From contig JBBRUT010000016.1 in NCBI GenBank assembly GCA_038247555.1, positions 1 to 40,892 on the forward strand: a stretch of DNA of 40,892 nt, in the 5' to 3' direction. Made by a program: the position numbers and the translations under genes. The notes under the pieces are model-generated. The model had not been told where the DNA came from, made no database searches, and was given only the letters and a program-made list of their open reading frames with translations. Position 1 is the stretch's first letter, and each line of letters starts with the position of its first letter. The DNA comes from JAHBXL01 sp038247555. Lineage in GTDB: Bacteria; Planctomycetota; Phycisphaerae; Phycisphaerales; UBA1924. Shown here piece after piece: positions 17,026 to 25,466 of this stretch.

Positions 17026-18468
17026 TTACTCGCCGGGCTTCTCGTTCTCGCCGGTCGCCGATTCGGGGCCGCTGGGCTCTGCTTCGGCGGGTGTGGGGCC
17101 GATGGGACGGGGAGCGGAAGCGGGGTTCAGCACTGTGACGCGGCGCGCTGCGACCAAGTTCAGACGCAGAGCCTCATCCATGCGAGACTCGCCGACGATG
17201 CCGACAACCTTGCCCGAAACGGTGAGCAGGTCAACGCCTTCGCGGGGCACGACATAGCCGATGGTGCGCGAGGATGAGGAGTCCGCCGACTCGATGCGGT
17301 ACATGAGCGGCATGCCGCGCTTGCCGTCGTACACGGTGCTGGGCACGATGCGTCCGACGATGGTGTAGATCGCCTGCTTCTCGACATCATCAACAAGCTG
17401 GCGGAGCTTGAGTTCCTGGTCGTTCATGTTGTTCGCCGCGGCGCGGATCTTCTTGCCGGCCTCGAAAACTTCGAGCCGGAGCGTCAGTGCTTCCTTGCGG
17501 GCGGCGAGAGCCTGGCGGGTGCGATCGTCCTCCTCGGTATTGCCGAGCGAGGTCGTCGTGCGGTCGAACTCGCCGATGACGGTCTTGATCTCTTCCTCTG
17601 TACCGGCCCTCTGCATCGCGCTGTTGAAGAGCGTGCGGAGGGTGTCCATGTCCTTGATGGCCTTGAGCCGGGGGGCTTCCGTCAAGGGCGCGGCCGCGAC
17701 CGGCGCGGCCGTGGTGCCTTCGGGCGTCGCGGCAGGAGTGCTTGCGACATCGGTGCCGGGCGTTGGGGTGGGCGTTGGGGTCGGGTTGGAAGCCGGAGGG
17801 GTGGGGGTCGGGGGGGCGATGACAACCGGCTTGTCTCCCGCGGCGGGCTTGGTGGGCTCGGGGCGGGTGGGCTCGGGCTTGGTTTGGGCGGCGGTCTCTT
17901 CCGCGGTGGCGCGGCGGACCTGATCGTTCTTCACATATCCGCGCGACTGTGTGGGAGCGGAAACGAGGTAGCCCTCGACCGATCCATCTGTACCTTTCAC
18001 GGCCTCGAGCACATTGAACGAAGTTCCCGCGGGAAGGTCGCTGTCGAGCAGGAACTGCCAGGGGCGCGAGCCCTGAACATTGGCGGCCATGAGCCGAGAC
18101 GGACGTGCGAGCTTGATGGACTTCCCGCCCGAGTCGGCGGTCGCGTCCACTGCCTTGACGTACGCCTTCATTCCGGGGAGATACTCAACCCGCAGCCAAC
18201 CCGGTCCTTCGCCGTCGACGCGGAGCACCTGCCCCTGCTTGAGGATCGATACCGCATAGAAGATGCCGCCGTCGGCGCACTTCATGGGAACGTTGTCCTT
18301 GGTGACGGTTGCGAAGTATGGCTCAACGTTCTTGATCTGCTGCTGTGCCGCGGCGGACTGGACGGAAAGCATGGTGCCTGCGGCGATGGCGACAGGCAGC
18401 GCGCCACGAACGGCGGCGCGAAGAGCGAGGCCTGCGAGTCGGGTGAGCGTCTGACGCGAGTGGATCAT
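17026..18468 (-). CDS. Exported SH3-domain protein with proline/threonine-rich linker
   Basis: A 480-residue protein I cannot assign to a known function. A signal peptide runs through GALPVAIAAGTMLSVQSAAA. Two bacterial SH3-like segments follow (PYFATVTKDNVPMKCADGG...LPGMKAYVKA, then a second ending APTQSRGYVKNDQVRRA). Next come a Pro/Thr/Lys-rich linker with PTPTP repeats (roughly residues 205-255), a charged, probably coiled-coil helix region (MQRAGTEEEIKTVIGEFDRT onwards), and a C-terminal beta-rich part with YVVPREGVDLLTVSGKVVGI. SH3b domains commonly bind peptidoglycan or cell-wall peptides, so an envelope role is likely. The start was chosen because it has a GAGGAG site 6 nt upstream; the frame is open well beyond it without sense. 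It is divergent from the TolC-like gene. Confidence 0.8.
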   Translation of the reverse strand: MIHSRQTLTRLAGLALRAAVRGALPVAIAAGTMLSVQSAAAQQQIKNVEPYFATVTKDNVPMKCADGGIFYAVSILKQGQVLRVDGEGPGWLRVEYLPGMKAYVKAVDATADSGGKSIKLARPSRLMAANVQGSRPWQFLLDSDLPAGTSFNVLEAVKGTDGSVEGYLVSAPTQSRGYVKNDQVRRATAEETAAQTKPEPTRPEPTKPAAGDKPVVIAPPTPTPPASNPTPTPTPTPGTDVASTPAATPEGTTAAPVAAAPLTEAPRLKAIKDMDTLRTLFNSAMQRAGTEEEIKTVIGEFDRTTTSLGNTEEDDRTRQALAARKEALTLRLEVFEAGKKIRAAANNMNDQELKLRQLVDDVEKQAIYTIVGRIVPSTVYDGKRGMPLMYRIESADSSSSRTIGYVVPREGVDLLTVSGKVVGIVGESRMDEALRLNLVAARRVTVLNPASAPRPIGPTPAEAEPSGPESATGENEKPGE

Positions 18469-18806
18469 CTCGAACTCCTCGAAAAGGGGAGCGGGTGGCT
18501 GGCCGCTTGGCGGGATCATTGACACATCGGTCGGCGTTGGTGCCGGTTCAATGCGCCCAATATCGGTCGGAATGCGTATCGGGCGGGGTATAGTACCGCC
18601 TCCCGCCGTAATGGCCGCGCACAACCATGCGGGCGGGCCTGGGAAGCCGCGGTTGTCGCAAAGGCAAGCGGGAAATAATCGGGGGGGACGGCGCACCCGG
18701 GGAGGGGGAAGCACCGGGCCGGAAGAGCGAACGCTGGAGCGCGACAACGGCTTGCAGACCAACCACTTGCCGCACCAGACGGCTCGCGGCAACCAAGGGC
18801 GAATGC
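18469..18806. promoter_or_regulatory. Divergent intergenic region (SH3 protein / TolC-like)
   Basis: A 338-bp region between two divergent envelope genes. It holds the GAGGAG ribosome-binding site of the SH3-protein gene and an ATAGTA (complement TACTAT) box near 18592 that could be a minus-strand -10 element, without a convincing -35. The half next to the TolC-like gene is strongly G-rich. No gene or RNA was recognised. Confidence 0.3.
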
Positions 18807-20648
18807 GTGTCGAGAACACACTTGTTTCGGGCGACGCGGGTTGTGAACACTCTCTCTCGCGCTGGATTCAGCGCAGCAGTCCTGCTGGCCGTGTCGGGGT
18901 GTGCCTCGCCGCTGCGAGATCAACCGGATAAAGACCTGCGTCGCTATGTTCGGGAATCCACCCAGCGCGAGCTGGCCGAGGCCCGTACCTGGCCCGAGAC
19001 GCGGCCGCTTGCACGCGAGCCGCGCGTGGCTTCGCTGAATATCGAGCCGCGGATCATGTCCGAACTGGAGATGATGGCCGGCCCTGCGTCCTACCCCAAC
19101 AAGGACCCGCGCTCCGGACCGGTCATGTTCAATGTCAACTTCCCTGTGGCGACGATCGGCCTGCAGCGGGCCGTGAAGTCCGGTGTTGAGAACAACCTGA
19201 ACGTGCAGTTCGCCAGGATTTCCCCTTCCATCAGCCAGGCGCAGCTCGCCGCGGCGGATGCGGCCTTTGACTGGGTGCTCTTTGGCACCAGCCAGTGGTC
19301 CTCGACCGACCAGCCCCGCGCCAGCCCATCGATCGGCGGATCGACGGTGGGTGTCGCGGCGGATCAGCGGCAGGTGGTCGACGCAACCGTCGGCGTGCGC
19401 AAGCCTCTGATCTCCGGCGGCCTGTTCAGCGTGCAGACGCAGTTCACCTATACCGATGTCGAGACCGACAACCTTTTCAATCGCCCTGACCCTGCCCGCG
19501 AGGCAAACCTGGTGGTTCAACTCGACCAGCCGCTGCTGCGAAACTTTGGTTCCGACGTTGCCCTTGCGCAGGTGCGGCTGGCCCAGAACTCCGAGCGCGA
19601 TGCGGTACAGAATCTCAAGGCGGACCTGATCACGAACGTTGTGGACATCGAGAGCGCCTATTGGACGCTCGTGCGGTCACGCAACGACGTGCTCGTGCTT
19701 CAACGTTTGCTTGAGCGCGGCGAGGATGTACTCGGAAAGCTGCGTGCGCGCATCGAGTTTGACGCCAAGCCCGCTCAGATCGCCGACGCCTCTTCCGCGG
19801 TTGAATCGCGTCGGTCGCAGCTCATGCAGGCACAGAAGGTTCTGCGAGATGCCAGCGAGCGACTGAAGCTGCTGATGAACGATCCGGAGTACACCGTCGG
19901 TTCCGAGGTGCTGCTGCTGCCTGCCGATGAACCGCTCGATCAGGCGATCGAGCTGAGCCTGGTGGATTCGATCAACGCCGCCATGGCCAACCGGCCCGAG
20001 GTGCAGAGGGCGATCCTCTCGCTCGATAACACGGCGATCCGCCTCGGCGTTGCCGACAATGCGCGGTTGCCGCTGCTGAATCTGCGCGCCCTCAGCCGTC
20101 TCAACGGCTTGGGCGATTCGGGTGACTCGGCCTACGACACGCTGGAAGAGGGACGCTTCATCGATTATCAGGTCGGACTCACCTTTGAGCAGCCGATCGG
20201 CAATCGCGCTGCGGAGTCCAACTACTCCGTGAGGCGGCTGGAGCGCCAGCAGGCCGCGATTGCGTATCGCAACACCGTGCAGAACATCGTGTCGGAGGTC
20301 AAGGCCGCTATCCGCGATGTGCAGCTCAACTACATCCTGATCGAGCAGAATCGTGCTGTTCGCATCGCCGCGGCGGAGAATGTCCGCACGCTCCAGGTTG
20401 AGGAAGAGACCCTCGGTCGGCTTACACCTGAGTTTCTGGATCTCAAGCTGCGTCGCCAGCAGTCGCTGGCCGCGGCGGAGCAGGCCGAGCTTTCGGCTCT
20501 GACGGATTACAACACTTCGCTGGCGCGTCTGCACGGCTCGGTCGGCAGTGTGCTGGAGCGCAACCGCATCCGGTTTGATGCGCCCAATGTGATGCCCGAG
20601 AGCAAGCCCAGCGACCTGTTCCCCGACTATCAGCCCGAGCGCCGCTGA
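18807..20648 (+). CDS. TolC-like outer-membrane efflux lipoprotein
   Basis: A 613-residue outer-membrane channel protein of the TolC/OprM family, which forms the exit duct for tripartite efflux or type I secretion. The N-terminus has a lipobox (LLAVSGC, Cys32 from the GTG chosen), so it is probably lipidated. The body has the two-fold repeat of long helices and strands: NNLNVQFARISPSISQAQLAAADAAFDW marks the first helix pair, and RPEVQRAILSLDNTAIRLGVADN begins the second half. The end has AAEQAELSALTDYNTSLARL, the usual final helix. The start is uncertain: the GTG at 18807 has an AAGGGCGA site; another GTG at 18843 would put the Cys at residue 20. No membrane-fusion protein or pump gene is adjacent, so the partner is elsewhere. 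Confidence 0.85.
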   Translation: MSRTHLFRATRVVNTLSRAGFSAAVLLAVSGCASPLRDQPDKDLRRYVRESTQRELAEARTWPETRPLAREPRVASLNIEPRIMSELEMMAGPASYPNKDPRSGPVMFNVNFPVATIGLQRAVKSGVENNLNVQFARISPSISQAQLAAADAAFDWVLFGTSQWSSTDQPRASPSIGGSTVGVAADQRQVVDATVGVRKPLISGGLFSVQTQFTYTDVETDNLFNRPDPAREANLVVQLDQPLLRNFGSDVALAQVRLAQNSERDAVQNLKADLITNVVDIESAYWTLVRSRNDVLVLQRLLERGEDVLGKLRARIEFDAKPAQIADASSAVESRRSQLMQAQKVLRDASERLKLLMNDPEYTVGSEVLLLPADEPLDQAIELSLVDSINAAMANRPEVQRAILSLDNTAIRLGVADNARLPLLNLRALSRLNGLGDSGDSAYDTLEEGRFIDYQVGLTFEQPIGNRAAESNYSVRRLERQQAAIAYRNTVQNIVSEVKAAIRDVQLNYILIEQNRAVRIAAAENVRTLQVEEETLGRLTPEFLDLKLRRQQSLAAAEQAELSALTDYNTSLARLHGSVGSVLERNRIRFDAPNVMPESKPSDLFPDYQPERR

Positions 20649-20678
20649 CGCCCTCGCGCGACAGCCCGGCGCAGAGTA

Positions 20679-21305
20679 TTAAGCGATCGCGCCGCAGATC
20701 GCCGAGACGCCGTCGAACATCTGCCCCGCGGCAGAGATCACCGCTTCGACTTCCTGCTCGCCGAAGGGCTCTGCGCCCATCGCCACGCGGAAAGCCTGCC
20801 ACTTGGCGCGCTGGCCCTCGCCGTAGGGATCGAGATAGGTGTCGCCGGTTCCCGGCGCGAGGCCCAGCCCGCGACGCAGCGCCATGGCGATGTACCGGTT
20901 GCCGTTCTTGCTGCCTTCGAGAACATAGTGGAAGCCCAGCAGCGTGACAGGGTCGGCGGCCGCCGCGGCACGGATCTGCCCGCACACGTGGGAGGCCGCT
21001 TCGCTCGGCCGCACCGCCGCGGGATCAAGGCCGAGTGTGCGGAGGTCTGCGGCGAGGCGCGGGTGGCCGAACTGCTCGGCGCTCGCGACGGCCAGGCGCG
21101 GCTCGCGCGGGGTCAGCGACTGGATCTGCTTCTCCAGCTCGGTGTGCACCAGCAGCATCTGCTCGAGCCACGCGGCATACTGCTGGCGGGTGGCGGTGCC
21201 CTTCACCAGCGCCTGCTGCAGCGGCTGCTGCTCGGCGCGGCGGTGATGCTCGGCCGTCCGTTCCTTGAGCTGGTCCATGATGTTGGCGCTGGTGGTTGCG
21301 GACAT
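20679..21305 (-). CDS. Heme oxygenase family protein
   Basis: A 208-residue all-helical protein of the biliverdin-producing heme oxygenase family. The N-terminal LKERTAEHHRRAEQQPL carries the proximal heme-ligand histidine, and GFHYVLEGSKNGNRYIAMAL matches the distal-helix pattern YVxEGSxxGG, though the usual Gly-Gly reads Gly-Asn. The enzyme opens heme to biliverdin, CO and iron; in bacteria this serves iron acquisition or chromophore supply for bacteriophytochrome. A GGAG site lies 7 nt upstream of the ATG. The gene follows a small membrane-protein gene by 74 bp on the same strand. No phytochrome or heme transporter is in the window, so its purpose is open. Confidence 0.85.
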   Translation of the reverse strand: MSATTSANIMDQLKERTAEHHRRAEQQPLQQALVKGTATRQQYAAWLEQMLLVHTELEKQIQSLTPREPRLAVASAEQFGHPRLAADLRTLGLDPAAVRPSEAASHVCGQIRAAAAADPVTLLGFHYVLEGSKNGNRYIAMALRRGLGLAPGTGDTYLDPYGEGQRAKWQAFRVAMGAEPFGEQEVEAVISAAGQMFDGVSAICGAIA

Positions 21306-21379
21306 GGGTCTTCTCCGTCATGCGGCCTCTGCGCGGCCGCGGGATTGTGGACTTCGGGAATACAGTAAGGCGCGGCGGA

Positions 21380-21574
21380 TCAGCCGCCCATCGATCGCCA
21401 CCAGATGATGATGCCCGGCACGATCAGCCATGCCAGCCCCTTGATCAGGAAAAACATGAAAGTCAAAAGCGTGAGCCGCTTCCACCAGGGGATCGGGCAC
21501 GATGCGCCGGTGATGCGCGGCGAAGCGACGCTCTCGGGCTCAATGGCCGCGGCACGGGGTTGCTCGCTGAGCAT
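21380..21574 (-). CDS. Small single-pass membrane protein
   Basis: A 64-residue protein of unknown family. The C-terminal half is a hydrophobic helix (LTLLTFMFFLIKGLAWLIV, then PGIIIWW) preceded by basic residues (WWKR), so it probably spans the membrane once with the N-terminus inside. The start at 21574 has a GGAG site 7 nt upstream and lies only 2 bp after the stop of the dockerin-tailed gene, indicating translational coupling. Upstream in-frame ATGs overlap that gene and are less likely. Confidence 0.65.
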   Translation of the reverse strand: MLSEQPRAAAIEPESVASPRITGASCPIPWWKRLTLLTFMFFLIKGLAWLIVPGIIIWWRSMGG

Positions 21575-21576
21575 GC

Positions 21577-22611
21577 TCAGGCTCCGAACCACGAGGAGAG
21601 AAAGGCGAAGATGTCGGGAACATCGTTGGAGCCGTCGGAGTTGAAGTCCGCGCGGTTTGCAAACCAGTCGGAGAGGAATGCGAAAATGTCCGGCACGTTG
21701 ACGGTGCCCGAGCAGTCCCAGTCGGCGGGTGCTCCGGCACAGACTCGCAGCGTCAGGCTCGCGGGCACACCGCCTGCGACACCCGGCATCTCCTTGCAGT
21801 AGAACGCCGGCACGTTGGAAGATTCCTGCTCGGTGATCGCCAGTGACGAGACGACGACGTTCAGCCGACCTGCGGCGAGGGCTTCGCGCAGGTATCGCAC
21901 CGAGTCGAGGTCCGACATATTGATCGAGAAGCTCATGACGCTGTTCTGCGGGACAGGCAGGCCCGCGGCGAGCCCATCGATCTGCCCGACCGCCAGCGAG
22001 CGGGCAAGGCGGGCCTCATCGCGGTTGTTGGAGTTGTCGATCAGCACACCCTCGCTGCTATATTCCGCCGCGAAGGCGTTGCGGATGCCGCGTGCAGGAA
22101 ACGGGAAGGGTGCGCCGTTGTGGAACGGCGTGCTCTCTTGAAAGGCCAAGGGCCCGGTGAGCGACCAGCCGCCGCGATATCCGCACATGAACAGCTCGAC
22201 CGGTTGACCCGCATCGGGATCGGTGACGCCGCTGCCGGGGATCAGCGCCTCGATCGGGTCGACCGTGGGGTCATAGATGAAGGTGTTGTTGCGGCTGGTC
22301 ACGACCGTGACCCGGGCTTCGAGAATGCGGTAGTGATTCAGCGGCGCGCCCGGGGCGATGCTACCGGCCGTGTCGAACCCGACGATCATCTGCCCGTCGC
22401 GATTGTCGAACGAGGCTTCCAGCGGGTCGCCGATGGGCGAGAACACCGTGGCCTCGAGTTCCGAGCCTTGCGGGTTGGAGCTGTTAAAGGGATACATCCA
22501 CCGGTCCAGCGTCGGGGTGGCGAGCGTCACATCAATGGCGCCGGCGCGGACCAGCGCGGGCACGGCGAGAGCGGACCCGATGACGGCGAGGTAAACAAGG
22601 GCTCGATTCAT
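21577..22611 (-). CDS. Secreted protein with C-terminal dockerin/EF-hand-like module
   Basis: A 344-residue exported protein. The signal peptide is MNRALVYLAVIGSALAVPAL with VRA cleavage context. The middle (residues ~25-285) is a beta-rich domain with no family I can name with certainty. The tail has two clear half-units: DWDCSGTVNVPDIFAFLSDW and ADFNSDGSNDVPDIFAFLSS, each with a D-x-D/N-x-S/D-G loop followed by DIFAFLSxWF. This is the most regular of the three tails in the window. An AAAGGAG site 9 nt before the ATG at 22611 fixes the start; an in-frame ATG 9 codons upstream has no such support. It is the first gene of a minus-strand cluster with the small membrane protein and heme oxygenase. 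Confidence 0.85.
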   Translation of the reverse strand: MNRALVYLAVIGSALAVPALVRAGAIDVTLATPTLDRWMYPFNSSNPQGSELEATVFSPIGDPLEASFDNRDGQMIVGFDTAGSIAPGAPLNHYRILEARVTVVTSRNNTFIYDPTVDPIEALIPGSGVTDPDAGQPVELFMCGYRGGWSLTGPLAFQESTPFHNGAPFPFPARGIRNAFAAEYSSEGVLIDNSNNRDEARLARSLAVGQIDGLAAGLPVPQNSVMSFSINMSDLDSVRYLREALAAGRLNVVVSSLAITEQESSNVPAFYCKEMPGVAGGVPASLTLRVCAGAPADWDCSGTVNVPDIFAFLSDWFANRADFNSDGSNDVPDIFAFLSSWFGA

Positions 22612-22685
22612 CGATAAATACTCCTTTGACGAATGCAATTGCGGTTTGGCAGGATTATTCTTGCCTTACCGGACAAAGAGTAGAC

Positions 22686-22708
22686 TTGTTGAGATTGAGT
22701 CTCAACAA
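22686..22708. promoter_or_regulatory. Perfect 9-bp inverted repeat in divergent promoter region
   Basis: Arms TTGTTGAGA (22686-22694) and TCTCAACAA (22700-22708) are separated by 5 nt. The repeat lies 35 bp before the prepilin-like gene start (22744) and 75 bp before the divergent dockerin-tailed gene (22611). The size and symmetry suit a dimeric repressor operator; an RNA hairpin in the leader is the alternative. Confidence 0.5.
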
Positions 22709-22743
22709 TGATTGTGACAAAAGATTTCCTGGAGACTCCCAGA

Positions 22744-23637
22744 ATGAGATCCCGGCGACGCTCGACAAAGGGCTTCACGCTGCTTGAACTGCTTGTCGCG
22801 ATCGGGCTGATCGCTCTGTTGATGGGGCTGCTGCTCCCGGCGATCTCGCGTGCACGTGCCGCGGCCAGAGACACGGTGGAAGTCGCATCGGGGCAGCAGC
22901 TCATGGCGGCATACACGCTGTACTCCGACGATCATCGCGGGAGCGTGATGGTTGGCTATGCGACGGATGCAATGGTGAGCCTGAACCCCGCACCCGGACA
23001 GCTGGCGCTGCGCGTGGTGGATGGGACCGGAGAGCCGCTTACCGGGGTGACGGCGCGCAGATATCCGTGGCGGCTTGCGCCGTATTTTGACTTCAAGATC
23101 GAAGGACTTTTCAAGGATTCCGGCGTTCTTCGGCGGTATCGCGAGCGAAGCGATTTCCTCTATGTGGCAAGCCTTTCGCCATCGTATGGGCTCAACAGCA
23201 TGTTCGTCGGAGGCGATGCGGATCGCCTGGGTTTCAACCCTGCCGCGCTCAATGCGTACGGGTCGTTCTATCTCACGCGGATCGACCAGGCGCAGCGGGC
23301 TGATCGGCTGGTGGTCTTCGCGACGGCTCGCGGCGTCAACCCCGACGGTGGGGAACTGGTTCCGGGCTACTTCCGTGCCGATGCGCCCAATCGCACTGTG
23401 CGGACATGGTCGACAGAGTTTGACCCCGCGGCCGCGCCGGGCACGACGGGGAATGTGGACTTTCGACTCGGCGGCGGGACAAAGGCGACGGGGAACGGGC
23501 GATCAAGTGTCCTCGGTAAGGCCGGTGTTGTGCACCTTGACGGTCATGTCGACGCCTTGGATTTCAACGCACTCGACGACATGACCCGATGGAGTGACCG
23601 TGCGGGAAGCCGCGGCTGGAGCATTCAGCCTCGATAA
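22744..23637 (+). CDS. Prepilin-like protein (type IV pilin / pseudopilin N-terminus)
   Basis: A 297-residue protein with a class III signal: basic leader (MRSRRRSTKG), then FTLLELLVAIGLIALLMGLL with Glu at the fifth position after the Gly cleavage site. A prepilin peptidase would cleave and methylate it. The rest is a soluble domain ending with a HLDGHVDALDF segment, like the DGH tail of planctomycete pseudopilin families (DUF1559 and relatives). The ATG at 22744 has a GGAGA site 8 nt upstream; the ATG at 22708 lies in the inverted repeat and was rejected. A second, related gene follows. No secretion ATPase or secretin is nearby. Confidence 0.85.
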   Translation: MRSRRRSTKGFTLLELLVAIGLIALLMGLLLPAISRARAAARDTVEVASGQQLMAAYTLYSDDHRGSVMVGYATDAMVSLNPAPGQLALRVVDGTGEPLTGVTARRYPWRLAPYFDFKIEGLFKDSGVLRRYRERSDFLYVASLSPSYGLNSMFVGGDADRLGFNPAALNAYGSFYLTRIDQAQRADRLVVFATARGVNPDGGELVPGYFRADAPNRTVRTWSTEFDPAAAPGTTGNVDFRLGGGTKATGNGRSSVLGKAGVVHLDGHVDALDFNALDDMTRWSDRAGSRGWSIQPR

Positions 23638-23641
23638 CCGC

Positions 23642-23670
23642 TTGACGAGCGGGCGTTTGTCTGGTATGTT
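23642..23670 (+). promoter_or_regulatory. Sigma-70-type promoter of the second prepilin-like gene
   Basis: TTGACG (23642-23647), 17-nt spacer, TATGTT (23665-23670), one of the best promoter matches in the window. Transcription would start near 23677. The transcript would then open with a hairpin at 23678-23699 (ATCCAGCT / AGTTGGAT with one G-T pair and an all-A loop), followed by a ~150-nt leader to the ATG at 23850. Confidence 0.6.
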
Positions 23671-23849
23671 TTTGGGTATCCAGCTAAAAAAAGTTGGATG
23701 GGCAGGAAACGAGTACTTCAGAACCTTGGTATATTGAGGTTGTCCGGGTATCTTCTATTCGGAAACCCCGCGCTTTCTGCGCAGGGCACGTGATTTCAGG
23801 GCCTTGTCAATACCAGTCGGCCCCTATCCCCTTGCCAGGAGTGGATGCA

Positions 23850-24899
23850 ATGGTCTTCCAATCAAAGCGAAGTTGGCGAAAGGCGTTCACGCTGATCGAG
23901 CTGCTGGTGGTCATCACGATCATCGCGTTGCTCATTTCGATCCTGTTGCCTGCGCTAAAGCAGGCACGTCTCGCGGCCCAGGCTCTCCGCGAGCAGGCCG
24001 CGGGCCAGCAGAAGGGGATCTCGTGGCACACGTACGCCTACGACCATGCGGATGCCGCGTTCACGGGATACATTCCGTGGGCTGTCGGGCACCTGAATAA
24101 TGCCGTCACTCCCAAAGTCTGGCTTCACCCCGATCCGTGGCAGCCGGGCTACATGGTGGAAGGCAACGTGATCAAGGTGAACGGCCTGCGATGGATGGGA
24201 GCGACCGGCTCCACCGTCGAGACCCTCATGGTTGATCGCCGCACCGCGGCCGACTTCAACTCCCGCAGCATCAACCCCTCCCAGCTCAACGCTGGCTGGT
24301 CTCCCCCGACGTCGCTGTATGACACAGATGTCACCTCACGTGCAGCCGCGATGGCATATCACCCGTCGCTCGGATTGAACAGCACGTACGTCGGCGGCAG
24401 CTGGCACCGTGGCGCGATGCCGAACTTCCAGAGGAGCAATCCCGGCAACATCGGGCACCCGCCCCGCAAGTGGTACGTCACGCACGTACACGAGATCATC
24501 AAGACTGACCGGCTGTACCTCTTTGCGTCCGCTCGTGGCGTAGATGTCAAGACCGTGGGCTCGTTCTCTGGCGCAGGTAACTACGGCCGTAACCCGTTCA
24601 ACTGGACCCCGACGAGCGCGGTAGTCCCGGGCTTCTGGGAAGTCGTACCCCCGCGTGCGGGTTACCCGACGAACTCGACGATCGTGCCGCAATGGTCTAT
24701 GACGGGCGGTGCCGAGAACAACACCTTTAATGAGAACACCAACCCTGTGGCATGGGGCTTTGTGCACCCCCGCCATGGCAAGAAGGCCGTGACGGTCAGC
24801 TCCGATGGTCACGTCGAAATGAACTCCCTTGAGCAGATGCGCGACATGCGTCGCTGGGCGAACAAGGCGAACGTACGTGATTGGGTGTTCACGCCCTGA
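23850..24899 (+). CDS. Prepilin-like protein, paralogue of the preceding gene
   Basis: A 349-residue protein with the leader MVFQSKRSWRKA followed by FTLIELLVVITIIALLISIL, a textbook prepilin N-terminus. Its end, SSDGHVEMNSLEQMRDMRRW, aligns with the end of the preceding gene (LDGHVDALDFNALDDMTRW), and both have a region of the type LGLNSTYVGG / YGLNSMFVGG plus DRLYLFASARGVD / DRLVVFATARGVN. The two are therefore diverged duplicates. The start has an AGGAG site 8 nt upstream; the longer open frame has no such support. A strong terminator follows. The soluble domain is probably a minor pilin or pseudopilin; no function can be assigned. Confidence 0.85.
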   Translation: MVFQSKRSWRKAFTLIELLVVITIIALLISILLPALKQARLAAQALREQAAGQQKGISWHTYAYDHADAAFTGYIPWAVGHLNNAVTPKVWLHPDPWQPGYMVEGNVIKVNGLRWMGATGSTVETLMVDRRTAADFNSRSINPSQLNAGWSPPTSLYDTDVTSRAAAMAYHPSLGLNSTYVGGSWHRGAMPNFQRSNPGNIGHPPRKWYVTHVHEIIKTDRLYLFASARGVDVKTVGSFSGAGNYGRNPFNWTPTSAVVPGFWEVVPPRAGYPTNSTIVPQWSMTGGAENNTFNENTNPVAWGFVHPRHGKKAVTVSSDGHVEMNSLEQMRDMRRWANKANVRDWVFTP

Positions 24900-24928
24900 T
24901 TCATGCGGAAGCTTCGTTGATCATCTCA

Positions 24929-24962
24929 GGAGACCGGCGTGGGCCGGTCTCCTTTTGTTTTT
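24929..24962 (+). terminator. Rho-independent terminator after the second prepilin-like gene
   Basis: A 10-bp perfect stem GGAGACCGGC / GCCGGTCTCC with loop GTGG, followed by TTTTGTTTTT. It lies 30 bp after the stop at 24899. Confidence 0.92.
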
Positions 24963-25018
24963 GCAGCTAAACTCTTCCTTCACAGTCATTCAACGCACTC
25001 TTAACCGGGGTATGGACT

Positions 25019-25414
25019 TTGGACATCCGCGACTTGAAGTACAAGCTGCTCGAACTGGGCGAAAAGATTCCCGGTGAGGGTGCAGACAAGATCAAGCTTG
25101 TGGCGGTGGCGACCCTGTTGCCAGTACTTGTGATCTTTTTGATCTACTTCGCCGTCACTTCTCTTGCGCCCGGGCGGGTTGCCAGGGCACAGGACTCGCC
25201 TGCCTGGCGGTTGGCAAACGAGTTCAATGAGAAGCTTATCCAAGAAGCCCCGTTCCGCGGTGTTGGCTTTGCCGTTGAGAGCGAATCGCCTATCAAGTTC
25301 ATGGTCAACGGCACAGTCCAGTCGGAAAACGACAGGGCCAAGCTCATGGAGAAGCTGAAAGAACTTCGGCCCGAAGGAGACTACGAACTCCAGGTCGAAG
25401 TGCTGGGCCATTGA
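25019..25414 (+). CDS. Membrane protein with BON-like C-terminal segment
   Basis: A 131-residue protein of unknown function. Residues ~26-48 are one transmembrane helix (IKLVAVATLLPVLVIFLIYF). The C-terminus (FMVNGTVQSENDRAKLMEKL...) has the alternating pattern of a BON-type fold: a strand with GTV, a helix, then ELQVEV. The start appears to be TTG at 25019, because no ATG or GTG is in frame between it and the upstream stop at 24968; the ATG at 25012 is out of frame. Only a weak CCGGGG stretch serves as ribosome-binding site. tyrS starts 52 bp downstream. Confidence 0.7.
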   Translation: MDIRDLKYKLLELGEKIPGEGADKIKLVAVATLLPVLVIFLIYFAVTSLAPGRVARAQDSPAWRLANEFNEKLIQEAPFRGVGFAVESESPIKFMVNGTVQSENDRAKLMEKLKELRPEGDYELQVEVLGH

Positions 25415-25466
25415 CACGCGCGGCACGTGAACGCTCCCCTATCCGCCTCCAGCTATCCTTGTCCCC

